A stretch of 64,000 bases of DNA from Nocardia xishanensis NBRC 101358 (GCF_001613365.1 NZ_BDCF01000015.1:1-64000), one strand, 5' to 3'; shown: positions 46,111-56,647, counted from the stretch's first letter. The notes: a model not told the origin generated them from the sequence alone. A program made the numbers and translations.

Positions 46111-47697
46111 TCAGGACTCCCGCAGGAATTTCGCGGCCTGCTCGCCGACGAACACGCTCGGCGCGTGCGTATGTCCGCGAATGAGCAATGGCATCACCGA
46201 CGCGTCGGCCACCCGAAGTCCCTGCACGCCGCGCACCTCGAGTCGCGGTGTCACCACGCTGGCCGGGTCGGTGCCCATCCGGCAGGTGCCGACCGGGTGA
46301 TACAAGGTGTGCGAATAGCCGTTGATCGCCAGTTCGAGGGTGGCCTCGAGCTCGTCCGGCGCCTTCGGCGGGTAGATCATGCTGCCGAGCAGCGCCTTCA
46401 GCGCGGGCGCGTCGGCGATCCTCGCGCAGGTGCGCAGGCCGGCGAGCAGGGCGGCGCGGTCGGCGCCCGCAGAGTCGGACAGGTAGCGGGGATCGATGAC
46501 CGGCTTGGCCGTGGGATCGGCCGACCCGAGCGTGATCCGCCCGCGGCTCTGCGGGCGCAAAAGCACCGTCGCCAGAATGATGCCGTGCTCGGCCGGATCG
46601 ATCAGGCCCTCGTAGTAGAACGGGGCGGGTGCGTAGATCAGCTCCAGATCCGGCAGCTCCAGCTCGGGCTTGGATCGGACGAAGCCGTAGGCTTCGCCGA
46701 CGTTGGAGGTGAGCATGCCGCGGTGGCGCAGCAGGTAGTCGATCAGCTGACGTGGCTTCTTGTCGGCGCCGAACAGCGAGTCCTCCACCCCGTAGCCGAT
46801 GCCGGCGACCAGGTGATCCTGGAGGTTGGCCCCGACATCCGGTGCGTGCTCCACCACGGCGATGCCGTGACGTGCCAGTTCGTCGGCATCGCCGATGCCG
46901 GAGAGCATGAGCAGTTGCGGGCTGTTGATCGCGCCGCCGCACAGCACCACCTCGCGACGGGCGGTGACCGTGTGGGTCTCGCCGTTGTGCCGGTACTCGA
47001 CGCCGACGGCGCGTTTGCCCTCGAACACCACCCGCGTCGCCAGGGCTTCGCTGTGCACGGTGAGGTTGGCGCGCCGCAGCGCCGGGCGCAGGTACCCGTC
47101 GGCGGTGCTCCACCGCCTGCCGCCGTGCTGGGTCACCATGGTCTGGCTGAAACCGTCGGGCCGCGGCCGGTTCGGCGCCTCCACGGTGAAGCCCGATTCC
47201 TGCACCGCCGTCAGGAACGCCGCGGTGGAGGAGCGCGGGCTGCGCTGGTGCGAGACGTACAGCGGTCCCGCGGTGCCCTCGTCGGGGTATTGCGCGTCCT
47301 CGACGTTCTCGATCCGGCGGAACTGTTCGACCGCGGCGGCGAATCCCCACTCCTCGCCGGCCAGCAGCGCCCACTCGTCGTAGTCGGCACGGAAGCCGCG
47401 CACCCACATCATGGCGTTCATCGAGGACGACCCGCCGTACATGCGACCGCGCGGCCAGTAAACCTGGCGGTTGTCGAGCTCCGGCTGCGGCTCGGTGAAG
47501 TAGTCCCAATCCATCTCGGAGCGAAACAGTTTCGCGAAGGCCGCCGGAATATGAACGAACTTGTCCTTGTCCGGCGGGCCGGCCTCCAGCACCACCACCT
47601 GGGTTCCCGAATCCTCGCTGAGCCGGTTGGCGATCACCGCGCCCGCCGACCCCGATCCGACGATCACGTAGTCGGCCGAGAGCTGCCCTGCTGCCAC
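46111..47697 (-). CDS. GMC-family oxidoreductase (choline dehydrogenase-like)
   Basis: A 528-residue FAD enzyme oxidising an alcohol. The N-terminal FAD motif is DYVIVGSGSAGAVIANRL; then WPRGRMYGGSSSMNAMMWVRG (GMC signature 1), GGAINSPQLLMLSGIG (signature 2), and the C-terminal YHPVGTCRMG and VADASVMP with the catalytic His in RGHTHAPS. Start GTG 47697 has GGAGTGG 5 bases upstream. The substrate is unknown. It stands alone, 100 bases downstream of the exporter gene on the same strand. Confidence 0.87.
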   Translation of the reverse strand: MAAGQLSADYVIVGSGSAGAVIANRLSEDSGTQVVVLEAGPPDKDKFVHIPAAFAKLFRSEMDWDYFTEPQPELDNRQVYWPRGRMYGGSSSMNAMMWVRGFRADYDEWALLAGEEWGFAAAVEQFRRIENVEDAQYPDEGTAGPLYVSHQRSPRSSTAAFLTAVQESGFTVEAPNRPRPDGFSQTMVTQHGGRRWSTADGYLRPALRRANLTVHSEALATRVVFEGKRAVGVEYRHNGETHTVTARREVVLCGGAINSPQLLMLSGIGDADELARHGIAVVEHAPDVGANLQDHLVAGIGYGVEDSLFGADKKPRQLIDYLLRHRGMLTSNVGEAYGFVRSKPELELPDLELIYAPAPFYYEGLIDPAEHGIILATVLLRPQSRGRITLGSADPTAKPVIDPRYLSDSAGADRAALLAGLRTCARIADAPALKALLGSMIYPPKAPDELEATLELAINGYSHTLYHPVGTCRMGTDPASVVTPRLEVRGVQGLRVADASVMPLLIRGHTHAPSVFVGEQAAKFLRES

Positions 47698-47799
47698 TGT
47701 CCACTCCGATCTGCACCACTTACGGCAAAGATACGGCCAACGAGCCCGCCCCGGCCCGGTTTCGCGCAGACGCCGCCCGGGCCGGACAGGCTCCCGGCC

Positions 47800-49227
47800 T
47801 CACCGTGCCGCGCGGGACGCGAACGCGGCCGCCAGCAGCACCGTCGCCCCTTCCGCCATGCCGGTCACACCGAGCGCCCGCGCCGCAGACACCGTGGTCG
47901 CGCCGGCGAGGCTCAGGAACACGGTCCCGAAGGAGGCGATGCCGACGACGATACCCAGCTGGACGTGCGTGACGAGGATGCCGCTCGCGTCCGCGGCCAC
48001 CGCGCGCGGAACGGTCGCCAGCGTGCGAGTCATCAGCGGGGTGAAGGCGAGGCCGAACCCCAGCCCCATCAGTCCGAAGACAACCAGGGCGAACGGCCCC
48101 GGCTCGGCACCGTTGCGCAGCATCGCCGCGAGCACCGTCATTGTCGCAGCGCCGAGGACGAGTGCCAGCGGAATCATCGCGCGGTGGAACCGCTCGGGGA
48201 CGCGCTGCCAGTTCAGGCTCGCGAGGGCGAAGACCGCGCCCATCGGCACGAACACCAGTCCCGCGTGCAGCGCGGAGTAACCGAGCGTGTTCTGCAGGTG
48301 GATGGCCATGACGAACATCCAGCCGCCGAAGGTCGCCATCACGACCAGCAGCGTCGCCGCGGTGAGCAGCAGGCCCGGTGCGCGCAGCGCCTCCCGCGCG
48401 AACAGCGGCGCACCGCCGCGCCGGGCGACACGGCGTTCGACCAACGCGAACGTCACGGCGCCGAACGCGCTGGCGCCCAAGGCGATCCACGTCCACGCGG
48501 GCCAGTCCTGTTCGGCGCCGAGCACCAGCGGCACCACCAGCAGCAGAACCGAAACGGTGAGCACGGTGAGCCCGGCCAGATCGAGTTTCCGGTCGAAACG
48601 CGGTCCGTCGGCGGGAAGTACACGCGGGGCGAGTACCAGCAGTACCGCGCCGACCGGCACGTTCACCAGGAACACACCCCGCCAGCCGCTGCCGAAGAGA
48701 TCGGCGTCCACGATCAGTCCGCCCAGCACCTGACCGACGACCACGCCGCCGGAGATGATGGCGGAGTACACGCTCAGCGCCTTGGCCCTGGCCTGTCCGC
48801 TGAAGTCCCGCTGGATGACGGTCATCACCTGCGGAATCATCGCCGCCGCGCCCGCACCCTGGACGAAGCGGAACACGATGAGCGCCACCGCGTTCCAGGC
48901 AAGCCCGCAAGCCAGCGAGGCGACGGTGAACAGCGCGAGTCCCGCGATGAAGGCGCGCCGCTGGGTGAAACGGTCGCCGAGGCGAGCGCCGGTGACCAGC
49001 AACACCGCGTAGGCGATCACGTAACCGGCGACGATCAGCTGGAGCGCGGACCCGCTGGTGCCCAGCCCCGAACGGATCGACGGGATGGCGACGTTGACGA
49101 TGGAAGCGTCGAGCACGGCCATGAACTGACCGGTGAGGATGATGGCGAGGATGGCCGTGGCGCGCCATGCGCCGCGGGCCGGGGCGGCCGCCGTGTCGGC
49201 TGGCCGTGTCGGCAAGGTCTGGGTCAT
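47800..49227 (-). CDS. MFS drug:H+ antiporter, DHA2 (EmrB/QacA) type
   Basis: A 475-residue inner-membrane exporter predicted to have 14 transmembrane helices. Helix 1 carries the family pattern LDASIVNVAIPSI; GARLGDRFTQRR is motif A, and the central helices include IISGGVVVGQVLGGLIVD (motif C). It probably exports a cationic or lipophilic compound. It is divergent from an MmyB-type XRE regulator (start 49330); the 102-base gap between them should hold both promoters and the regulator's site. Confidence 0.88.
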   Translation of the reverse strand: MTQTLPTRPADTAAAPARGAWRATAILAIILTGQFMAVLDASIVNVAIPSIRSGLGTSGSALQLIVAGYVIAYAVLLVTGARLGDRFTQRRAFIAGLALFTVASLACGLAWNAVALIVFRFVQGAGAAAMIPQVMTVIQRDFSGQARAKALSVYSAIISGGVVVGQVLGGLIVDADLFGSGWRGVFLVNVPVGAVLLVLAPRVLPADGPRFDRKLDLAGLTVLTVSVLLLVVPLVLGAEQDWPAWTWIALGASAFGAVTFALVERRVARRGGAPLFAREALRAPGLLLTAATLLVVMATFGGWMFVMAIHLQNTLGYSALHAGLVFVPMGAVFALASLNWQRVPERFHRAMIPLALVLGAATMTVLAAMLRNGAEPGPFALVVFGLMGLGFGLAFTPLMTRTLATVPRAVAADASGILVTHVQLGIVVGIASFGTVFLSLAGATTVSAARALGVTGMAEGATVLLAAAFASRAAR

Positions 49228-49329
49228 GGGATCGAGCTTGCGCGATCGCCGACACCGGTAACAGGAGCCCGATAAAACTAGTACTGGCACCACCTGGATA
49301 AGCCGGACACGATCGGTGAGGATCACTGT

Positions 49330-50229
49330 ATGACCGATACGGTGGATGCTCGCGCCCTGCGCAAGGCCCGGCGAAACGAGCTGGGCGCCTTCCTGAAATC
49401 GCGGCGCGCCCGCATCTCACCGGAGGATGTCGGCCTGCCGCCGGGGCCGCGTCGGCGTACGCCCGGGCTGCGCCGGGAGGAGGTGGCGCAGCTGTCCGGA
49501 GTCGGGGTGACGTGGTACACGTGGCTGGAACAGGGGCGCGAAATCAATGTGAGCGTTCAGGTTTTGAATGCGGTGGCCCGGACGTTGTCGTTGGATGCGG
49601 CGGAGAAGGCGCATCTATATCGGATGGCGGACGTGCCGACGGTGCCTTCTGGCCATTCGGGGTCGGCGTTGCCGGAGGAGTTGCAGGTGATTTTGGATCA
49701 TCTGGAGCCGTTGCCGGGGGTGGTGTTGAGTGCGCGGTATGACGTGTTGGCGCACAACAAGCCGTATGAGGCGCTGTGCCCTGGCTTCCTGTTGGAACGT
49801 AATGTGGCCCGCCGCGTCTTCCTGACGCCGGAGTGTTGCAACACCTATCACCATAATTGGGATGATCTTCGTCGGATGGTGGGGTATTTGCGTGGGGCGT
49901 ACGCGAAGAATCTGGGTGATCCGGGGTGGGAGGAGTTCATTGCCGAGATGTGTTCGGAGAGCGAGGCTTTCGCATCTTTGTGGGCGCTGAACGATGTGGC
50001 GGTGCCGGCGAGTCGGACGAAGCTGGTGCGGAATTTGGCGGTGGGGGAGTTGGAGATGTTCTTGACGAGTATGTCATTGCCGTCGGTGCCGCATGCGTGG
50101 ATGCAGGTGTTTACGCCGACCGATGAGGTGGGGTGGGGGAAGTTGCGGGAGTTGTTGGCGATGGCCGAGGAGGAGCGGCAGCGTCCGTGGGTGGAGCATC
50201 GGGAGAGGTTTCACGCTGCGGCGGGGTGA
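49330..50229 (+). CDS. XRE regulator with MmyB-like ligand-binding domain
   Basis: A 299-residue protein. The N-terminal HTH has the full family pattern (LGAFLKSRRARISPEDVGLP, RRTPGLRREEVAQLSGVGVTWYTWLEQGR), and the C-terminal MmyB-like PAS-type domain follows (VLSARYDVLAHN, FIAEMCSESEAFASLWALNDV). It probably represses the divergent MFS exporter and responds to its substrate. From about 49,550 onward codons shift to G/T-ending forms (TTG, GTG, GAT, GCG), unlike the 5' part and the neighbouring genes, hinting at recombination or a foreign origin for the 3' part. Confidence 0.87.
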   Translation: MTDTVDARALRKARRNELGAFLKSRRARISPEDVGLPPGPRRRTPGLRREEVAQLSGVGVTWYTWLEQGREINVSVQVLNAVARTLSLDAAEKAHLYRMADVPTVPSGHSGSALPEELQVILDHLEPLPGVVLSARYDVLAHNKPYEALCPGFLLERNVARRVFLTPECCNTYHHNWDDLRRMVGYLRGAYAKNLGDPGWEEFIAEMCSESEAFASLWALNDVAVPASRTKLVRNLAVGELEMFLTSMSLPSVPHAWMQVFTPTDEVGWGKLRELLAMAEEERQRPWVEHRERFHAAAG

Positions 50230-50340
50230 GTTTCGTATGTCGCGCTGAAACAAGGGCCTCGACCGTTGGGGTGCGCCTGATGATTTCGTGGGTTTGTTGT
50301 CCGCGGGCGGCCCGGGGTGGGGTCGGGTGCCGCGGAGCGC

Positions 50341-50536
50341 TCCCTCGAGCGTGACTCCACCACCCATCTGGGAACCGTGGACTTCGTCACCGCGAAAAAG
50401 AATGTGGTCTTTCTCGGGCCGCCCGGGCCCGGTAAGACGCATCTGTCGATCGGGCTCTCGATCCGGGCCTGCCAGGCCGGGCATCGGGTCGCGTTCGCGA
50501 CCGCCGCGAAATGGGTGGCGCGGCTGGCCGAGGTTC
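50341..50536 (+). pseudogene. IS21-type IstB ATPase remnant
   Basis: One frame reads STTHLGTVDFVTAKKNVVFL, then GPPGPGKTHLSIGLSIRACQ and AGHRVAFATAAKWVARLAE. This is the core of IstB, the transposition helper ATPase of IS21 elements, with a Walker A of GPPGPGKT (usually GPPGTGKT). The start, the rest of the ATPase and IstA are missing. The 30 or so bases before it and the stretch to 50,690 hold no gene. Confidence 0.7.
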
Positions 50537-50691
50537 CTTGTCCTACCACCAGTCTTAAGCAGCCGATTGTCGGATCATTCGCCGAATGGACCCGAGCGAC
50601 GGCCGCTAGGTGCGCCGTCTCGTCTTCGACCCGCTGACGCCGCCACCACACCGTGGGAGTCTTTGTGGTTATCGCCGGGATAGACCTGAGG

Positions 50692-51078
50692 TCATGCGTG
50701 GCCCGCACGTTTTGCGGCGGCGTCGATCTCGGCCATGTGCTCCTCCGCCCACGCCCGCAGCGCGGCCAACGGATTTTCCAGGGAGAGTCCGAGATCGGTA
50801 AGGCGATAGTGCACGCGCGGCGGAACAGTGGGTTCGACGCGGCGGGCGACCAGTCCGTCGCGGCACAGGCTTTGCAGAGTGACCGACAGCATCTTCTGCG
50901 AAACGCCGGGCATCCGACGCTGCAGTTCGGCGAAGCGCACCTCGCCGGGCGCGGCCTCGGCGAGAAGTTTCACCACCATGGACACCCACTTGGTGCCGAG
51001 CCGATCCAGTAGCTGGCGGGTCGGGCAGCGCGGAGAGAACAGATCTCCGCGCTGGCCTGTGCCGGGTCGGGTAGTCAC
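50692..51078 (-). CDS. HxlR-family regulator
   Basis: A 128-residue winged-helix regulator of the HxlR type: CPTRQLLDRLGTKWVSMVVKLL, then RFAELQRRMPGVSQKMLSVTLQSLCRDGLVAR and the wing PPRVHYRLTDLG. Such proteins often sense electrophiles or redox change and repress a divergent gene. It is divergent from an epoxide-hydrolase-like gene 99 bases away. The usual N-terminal cysteine is present in SPRCPTRQ. Confidence 0.88.
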   Translation of the reverse strand: MTTRPGTGQRGDLFSPRCPTRQLLDRLGTKWVSMVVKLLAEAAPGEVRFAELQRRMPGVSQKMLSVTLQSLCRDGLVARRVEPTVPPRVHYRLTDLGLSLENPLAALRAWAEEHMAEIDAAAKRAGHA

Positions 51079-51136
51079 CTAGAGCTCACCACCTGTCTCG
51101 AAAGTGCCGTCTTCGCAGTTTAGCCATACTTACCTA

Positions 51137-51161
51137 TGGTCATGTAGTAACTATCAGTAAC
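51137..51161 (+). promoter_or_regulatory. candidate HxlR-controlled promoter/operator
   Basis: TGGTCATGTAGTA-N6-AGTAAC lies between the HxlR gene and the hydrolase gene, 17 bases before the hydrolase start. The GTAAC/AGTAAC elements with nearby TTAC are of the kind bound by HxlR proteins. A copy with identical block spacing is at 7997-8021. Confidence 0.5.
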
Positions 51162-51177
51162 CCAAGTGGAGAATCGA

Positions 51178-52026
51178 ATGCCTTCGGAACTGCCCGATTT
51201 CACAGTGCAGATGGTGGCAACCAACGACATCGAGGCGAACGTGGCGATCGCCGGCACCGGACCGGCAGTCCTGTTACTGCACGGCTTTCCACACACCTGG
51301 CAGCTGTGGCGCGAGGTGATGGGCCCACTCGCCCGACGACACCGGGTGATCGCGCCAGACCTGCGCGGCCTCGGCGCCAGCACACGAGCACTCGACGGCT
51401 ACGACGCGGACACCCTTGCCACCGACGCCGAGGGGCTGCTCGACGCCCTGGGCGAAACCAGCGCCTCTGTCGTCGCGATCGATGCCGGTGTTCCCCCGGC
51501 GTTCCTCCTCGCGATGCGACGGCCCGAACGAGTCAATCGGCTGGTGCTCATGGAATCGCTGCTGGGCACGCTGCCCGGTGCCGAAACCTTTCTGGCCGGT
51601 GGGCCGCCCTGGTGGTTCGGGTTTCACGCGGTGCCGGGTCTTGCCGAAAAAGTCCTTGCTGGAAACGAATCCGATTACCTCGACTGGTTCCTGGCGACCG
51701 GCACCCGGGGGCGCGGCATACCCGCGCAAACCCGCGACGCCTTCGTCGCCTCCTACACCGACACCGATTCCTTGCGGTGCGCCTTCTCCTACTATCGGGC
51801 GATGCCCACCAGCGCTGAGCAGATCCGGCAAGCTGTCGACACCGCCCGGCTCACCGTGCCGACCATGGCCATCGGATCTCACCCGGTCGGAACCGCACTC
51901 GAAAACCAACTCCGCCCCATCGCCGACACCCTGACCGGCCACATGATCGAGGACTGCGGCCACATCATCCCCCTCGACCGCCCGGCGACTCTGGTGCCGC
52001 TGCTCATCGACTTTCTCGATTCCTGA
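51178..52026 (+). CDS. alpha/beta hydrolase, epoxide-hydrolase-like
   Basis: A 282-residue alpha/beta hydrolase. The oxyanion motif LLHGFPHTWQLWREV and APDLRGLGAS are typical of epoxide hydrolases and dehalogenases. The nucleophile elbow is A-I-D-A-G, giving Asp rather than Ser, as in epoxide hydrolases. FSYYRAMP supplies the lid tyrosine region, and DCGHIIPLDRP the catalytic His. The elbow lacks the usual His before the Asp. ATG 51178 has GGAGA upstream. It is probably under HxlR control. Confidence 0.78.
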   Translation: MPSELPDFTVQMVATNDIEANVAIAGTGPAVLLLHGFPHTWQLWREVMGPLARRHRVIAPDLRGLGASTRALDGYDADTLATDAEGLLDALGETSASVVAIDAGVPPAFLLAMRRPERVNRLVLMESLLGTLPGAETFLAGGPPWWFGFHAVPGLAEKVLAGNESDYLDWFLATGTRGRGIPAQTRDAFVASYTDTDSLRCAFSYYRAMPTSAEQIRQAVDTARLTVPTMAIGSHPVGTALENQLRPIADTLTGHMIEDCGHIIPLDRPATLVPLLIDFLDS

Positions 52027-52208
52027 AGGGCAACACACGATAATGCCTGCGGGCTCAGGGGGTTCGCAGGAACGTGGACACGGTCTCGGGTGCACCGATG
52101 AATTCCTGGCGGATTCGTCGTCGATACCTCTGGATGCACCGAAAGCGGTGGGTCGGAACAGAAGCAATTCATCCGGACTTTGATTCGGCGGGGTAAGTGG
52201 GAGGCGCG

Positions 52209-53432
<1,224 letters not shown>

Positions 53433-53646
53433 GTGTCACATAGCGTGTCGAACGGGGCAACGCTTCAGTAGGACGCCGTCGCACTGCGTCCGCATATGCC
53501 GCACCTGGTCTGGGGGTCGGCACAGAATCGAACCCGCCTGACGCGAACGCGGCGACCTCGGCGACGACAGCCCGCACCTCGGCCGCCTGCGTCGCCGCCA
53601 TCCCCACGGCCCCGTCCACGATTTCCTCGCCGAGTCCGTCTCGGGG

Positions 53647-54309
53647 TCAGGACAGGTAGCCGGTCAGCCCGTCAACCACACGCTGGGTGACCCCGCAGGG
53701 TTCGAGAGCATCGGATTTGAGGTTTCTGGTCACGAACACCGTTTGCCCGCCCGCCACCGTGATGCTCACATAGCAGCCGATCTTGTTCGTGTCCTGGGCC
53801 GCACGGTATCGGGTGGCGTCGTGCCCGCCTGCGCGCACCGCGGCGAAATCGGTGTAGCGGCCGGACTGCTCGACATCCTGCAAGCTCTGGTGGGTGGAGG
53901 TGATGGTCACCTCGAAGGCGTCGGTGGCCGAACGCCAGCGACAACCCGGCTCGCCGTCGGATCCCTCGACGACCTGCTTGCTCTCGGGTCGCAGCCCCTG
54001 ATGCGCGATGTCGGCGTCGGCGATCGCGCACGGATTCCACATCGCCGGTGCCGAGGTCCGTGACTCCGCCGTGGTCGGCGCGGTCCAGGACGCTTGCGGC
54101 GCGGGCGTGGGCTTTTCGGCGCCCAGGGTCGGCTCTTGCTGGCCGCCAATGGAATTCGTGGCCGAGCTGGTGGCTGCCGCGGAAACTGTCACCGATCCCG
54201 TCGTGGTCCCCGCACCCGCGTCCTTGTCCTCGGCGGTGGTGCAGCCGGACAAGACGAGCGCCGCCCCGACAACACAGACCAGAACAGCCTTCTTCACGTT
54301 ACCCGTCAT
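53647..54309 (-). CDS. DUF3558 lipoprotein
   Basis: A 220-residue lipoprotein. A signal peptide ending in the lipobox LVLSGC (Cys about residue 23) is followed by a Thr/Ser/Ala-rich low-complexity linker and then the DUF3558 domain (NPCAIADADIAHQGL, GCRWRS, TRYRAAQDTNKIGCYVSITVAGGQ, PCGVTQRVVDGL) with its usual cysteines. These mycobacterial/nocardial lipoproteins sit on the outer face of the membrane; their role is unknown. It is convergent with the monooxygenase gene. Confidence 0.87.
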   Translation of the reverse strand: MTGNVKKAVLVCVVGAALVLSGCTTAEDKDAGAGTTTGSVTVSAAATSSATNSIGGQQEPTLGAEKPTPAPQASWTAPTTAESRTSAPAMWNPCAIADADIAHQGLRPESKQVVEGSDGEPGCRWRSATDAFEVTITSTHQSLQDVEQSGRYTDFAAVRAGGHDATRYRAAQDTNKIGCYVSITVAGGQTVFVTRNLKSDALEPCGVTQRVVDGLTGYLS

Positions 54310-54451
54310 GAGCGAAACCCTTTCCGCCACTGCGCGTTTGCGCGCAGCCGACCCGTCGATATCGCCGGGCCGTACTCACATATTCGATCAGCGGGACCCA
54401 GCCTGCGGCCAGGACTCGAGGGTGTATCGCCAAGTCGCTCAACACGTTACG

Positions 54452-54595
54452 TCAGGCAACGAAGTTCTCCCGTTGGTTCGTCCGCCGCCGCCCGGCAGGG
54501 CGCTCCGGTGGCCACAGACGTCGTTCGAACAGCACCAGCACGAAGCAGGCCAAAACAGTCACGAACACTCCCAGCAGCAACGGCAAGGCGAGAAT
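54452..54595 (-). CDS. possible small single-pass membrane protein
   Basis: A minus-strand frame ending at 54452 encodes a hydrophobic helix (LALPLLLGVFVTVLACFVLV) followed by a basic tail (FERRLWPPERPAGRRRTNQR), the shape of a small membrane protein of about 45-47 residues. AGGAGGAG precedes it, but there is no ATG or GTG at the right place: ATT 54595 or TTG 54586 would have to serve. It could also be the tail of a frameshifted gene beginning near 54,640. The rest of the 54,310-54,894 gap shows no gene. Confidence 0.3.
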   Translation of the reverse strand: MLALPLLLGVFVTVLACFVLVLFERRLWPPERPAGRRRTNQRENFVA

Positions 54596-54894
54596 CCAGA
54601 ACTCCTCCTGCTGCCTTCTCGGCGTAGGCGGTGTTCATCGCGGCGAGAAGGACTTGGGGGCGACTCCCGAATTTCGGGCGGATATGCCGTAGGCCATTGA
54701 TAGGGTTGGGTTTTCGAGTTGCTGCGCTGCGGTGGCGGGGTGGTTGGCGCTGTGCTGGCTGGGGTCGGTGTCTGAGGTGGAGGGTGGACGGCGAGGTCGA
54801 GGGCTCCTCGGGGCGGGCCAGAATATCGGGTAGGCACGGGCCAGCAGTAACAACAACCCCGCCGGATTCACTACCGAGAACTGTTGAGAGAAGC

Positions 54895-55434
54895 ATGCAA
54901 GCTGATTTGACTGACCGCGTGCGACGCGCGGTGGAGGATGGCGTACGGGCTCGTTCGGCCTACTACGCATCGATCGGCCTGGACGATCTGCAGACGCTCG
55001 GTGCGCCGGCCGGCGAGCAACTGATCCGTCGGTTGGAAACCAGGATTGGGCAAAGCCTGCCGCCTTCGTACCGAGCGTTTCTCTTGCTGCACAACGGTTG
55101 GCAGATGGTGGATGGCGTCACCGATCTGCTGCCGGTGGAGGATCTGCTCGGCGGGGCGAAAGCCGAGAGGATCGAGGCTTGGCAGCGCCAGGCCGACAAG
55201 TCCGCGGATCCAGTCGCGGCGGGCGGTGTGGTGATCGGCTGGGCAGACGCTAACCAGACGCGGATTCTCCTCGATCCATCCGATGCGACGGACGACGGCG
55301 ATTGGCGTCTGGTTCAGCACTACAAAGACGAAGAGGGCGAGTACGACAGCTTCATCCATTGGCTCGAAGAGTCGGTCGATGAGTACCAGGAGTTGGTGGA
55401 GTTGGGTGACATGCCGCTCGACGAAGACGAGTGA
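54895..55434 (+). CDS. SMI1/KNR4 (SUKH) family protein
   Basis: A 179-residue SUKH-superfamily protein: QLIRRLETRIGQSLPPSYRAFLLLHNGW at the start of the fold, then GVTDLLPVEDLLGG and DWRLVQHYKDEEGEYDSFIHWLEES. Bacterial members are often immunity proteins against secreted polymorphic toxins; no toxin gene is adjacent. It is followed by a truncated DUF6572 gene, another family common in such loci. Confidence 0.8.
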   Translation: MQADLTDRVRRAVEDGVRARSAYYASIGLDDLQTLGAPAGEQLIRRLETRIGQSLPPSYRAFLLLHNGWQMVDGVTDLLPVEDLLGGAKAERIEAWQRQADKSADPVAAGGVVIGWADANQTRILLDPSDATDDGDWRLVQHYKDEEGEYDSFIHWLEESVDEYQELVELGDMPLDEDE

Positions 55435-55467
55435 CTGACCACGGCATACAGAGGATAGGTTCGACAG

Positions 55468-55605
55468 ATGACAGTGCGTGAACACGATCGCATCGACCAG
55501 CTTGCGGTCGGCCGGGACGGCAGGCTGCTGTTGGCGATGACCGAGGACCGCGCCTACGGTCAGGGCGCGGATGTGGTACTGACCGAGGACTTTCGGCAGA
55601 AGTAA
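55468..55605 (+). CDS. truncated DUF6572-like protein
   Basis: ATG 55468 encodes 45 residues, REHDRIDQLAVGRDGRLLLAM followed by TEDRAYGQG and TEDFRQK. This matches the start of the DUF6572 family, whose members I recall as roughly 80-100 residues. The frame ends at TAA where the family normally continues, so it is probably a shortened remnant, although a stable hairpin follows as if transcription still ends here. It is 33 bases downstream of the SUKH gene. Confidence 0.5.
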   Translation: MTVREHDRIDQLAVGRDGRLLLAMTEDRAYGQGADVVLTEDFRQK

Positions 55606-55621
55606 AAGGTCCCAACGCCTC

Positions 55622-55651
55622 TGCGGGACAGCCGGAATGGGTTGTCCCGCA
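55622..55651 (+). terminator. 9-bp-stem hairpin after the DUF6572 fragment
   Basis: TGCGGGACA (55622-55630) pairs with TGTCCCGCA (55643-55651) around 12 bases, between convergent genes; it could end transcription from both sides. Confidence 0.5.
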
Positions 55652-55662
55652 AGGGCAGCGAC

Positions 55663-56025
55663 TCACCTCAGCGGGGCCATCCACGGGACTGCGTTGTGAG
55701 CAAAGCTCTGCTTGACCGGCACCAGGTCGGCATGATCATCCAAGGCCGTGATCGTGACCCCCACCAAGCCGGCTTCATCCCCCTTGGACGCGACCGAGGA
55801 ACCGCACTTCGGACAGAACCCGCGGCAGATCTGTGGGAAGGTCTCGAACCAGGTCGGTTCTCCGCCCGGACCGGTCCAGGCGAATCCTTCCTCCGGGAAG
55901 GACACCCACGACATCACCGGGGCGCCTGAAAGTCGCTGGCAGTGCTCGCACGAGCACAGGTGAGGGAAGTCGGGGTCGCCGGTCGCGGAGAACCGGATGT
56001 TGCCGCAGAGACAGCCGCCGTTCAC
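55663..56025 (-). CDS. GFA/CENP-V family zinc protein
   Basis: A 120-residue protein of the glutathione-dependent formaldehyde-activating (GFA/CENP-V) family. Zinc-binding motifs are in order: GGCLCGNIRF (CxC), CSCEHCQRLSG (CxxC), FETFPQICRGFCPKCGSSV (CxxC). Members bind two zinc ions; the catalytic role is doubtful for most. The full domain is present. Its neighbours are unrelated. Confidence 0.88.
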   Translation of the reverse strand: MNGGCLCGNIRFSATGDPDFPHLCSCEHCQRLSGAPVMSWVSFPEEGFAWTGPGGEPTWFETFPQICRGFCPKCGSSVASKGDEAGLVGVTITALDDHADLVPVKQSFAHNAVPWMAPLR

Positions 56026-56035
56026 ATCGCTCCTT

Positions 56036-56165
56036 GGGCGGCCGGATCGTGGCGGCGCTGTCGGTGGTCGTCCCCAACAATGTCGCGGCCCGCACCGCTG
56101 TTCCCGCGCTGCAAGCCGCCGGCCGCGGGATCTCCCGGATGCTGGGCGGCGCCAACTCAGGCCAG
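56036..56165 (+). pseudogene. IclR-family regulator C-terminal fragment
   Basis: A plus-strand frame reads GRIVAALSVVVPNN, VAARTAVPALQAAGRGISRM and LGG, matching the last 40 residues of an IclR effector domain. No start, DNA-binding domain or remaining sequence is present. It abuts the GFA gene start on the other strand. The stretch from here to 57,080 holds no other gene I can support apart from the repeat listed next. Confidence 0.5.
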
Positions 56166-56647
56166 GGCGATCGCCTGACTCGAGTGGATCGAGCGCGTGC
56201 GGCGGCGAGCCCCGCCTGCGGTCCGCCCTTCTCGCCGACAGCGACGGCGGAGCCCAGAACCGGTGTGACTTGCGCTCCGTCCCGTGGGCGTACCTCGGAA
56301 GCGAAAATCCTTACCTGGCATTGCAGATCCATGTCGATTCAATGCGCTGCTCGGATCCGCTATTCCGATCCCATCTGTCCCCTCGGATGATTCCTGCCCG
56401 GGTCGAGCCAACAAGCGACAGCTTTCCAATCAGCAGAGGTCATTCCTGTACGAGCACCCGCCCTGGCGTTGCATGTGTGCGGGCGTTGACGGTCTTTCAT
56501 TGTCGATGGCAAATCGCTCCCGCATATACGGCAATGCGTGTTATCCATGAGTGAACCGGGTTCCATCTGGTCGGGCTCCGAGCGCGGATGCGCAAAGGTA
56601 TCGATATTGCGGGCCTATGACATTGACTCAGGGCAACCATGACTAGG

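Noticed and set aside
53515..53560. Minus-strand GGGTTCGATTC resembling a tRNA T-arm
   Set aside because: No matching acceptor, D or anticodon stem is found in the surrounding sequence.
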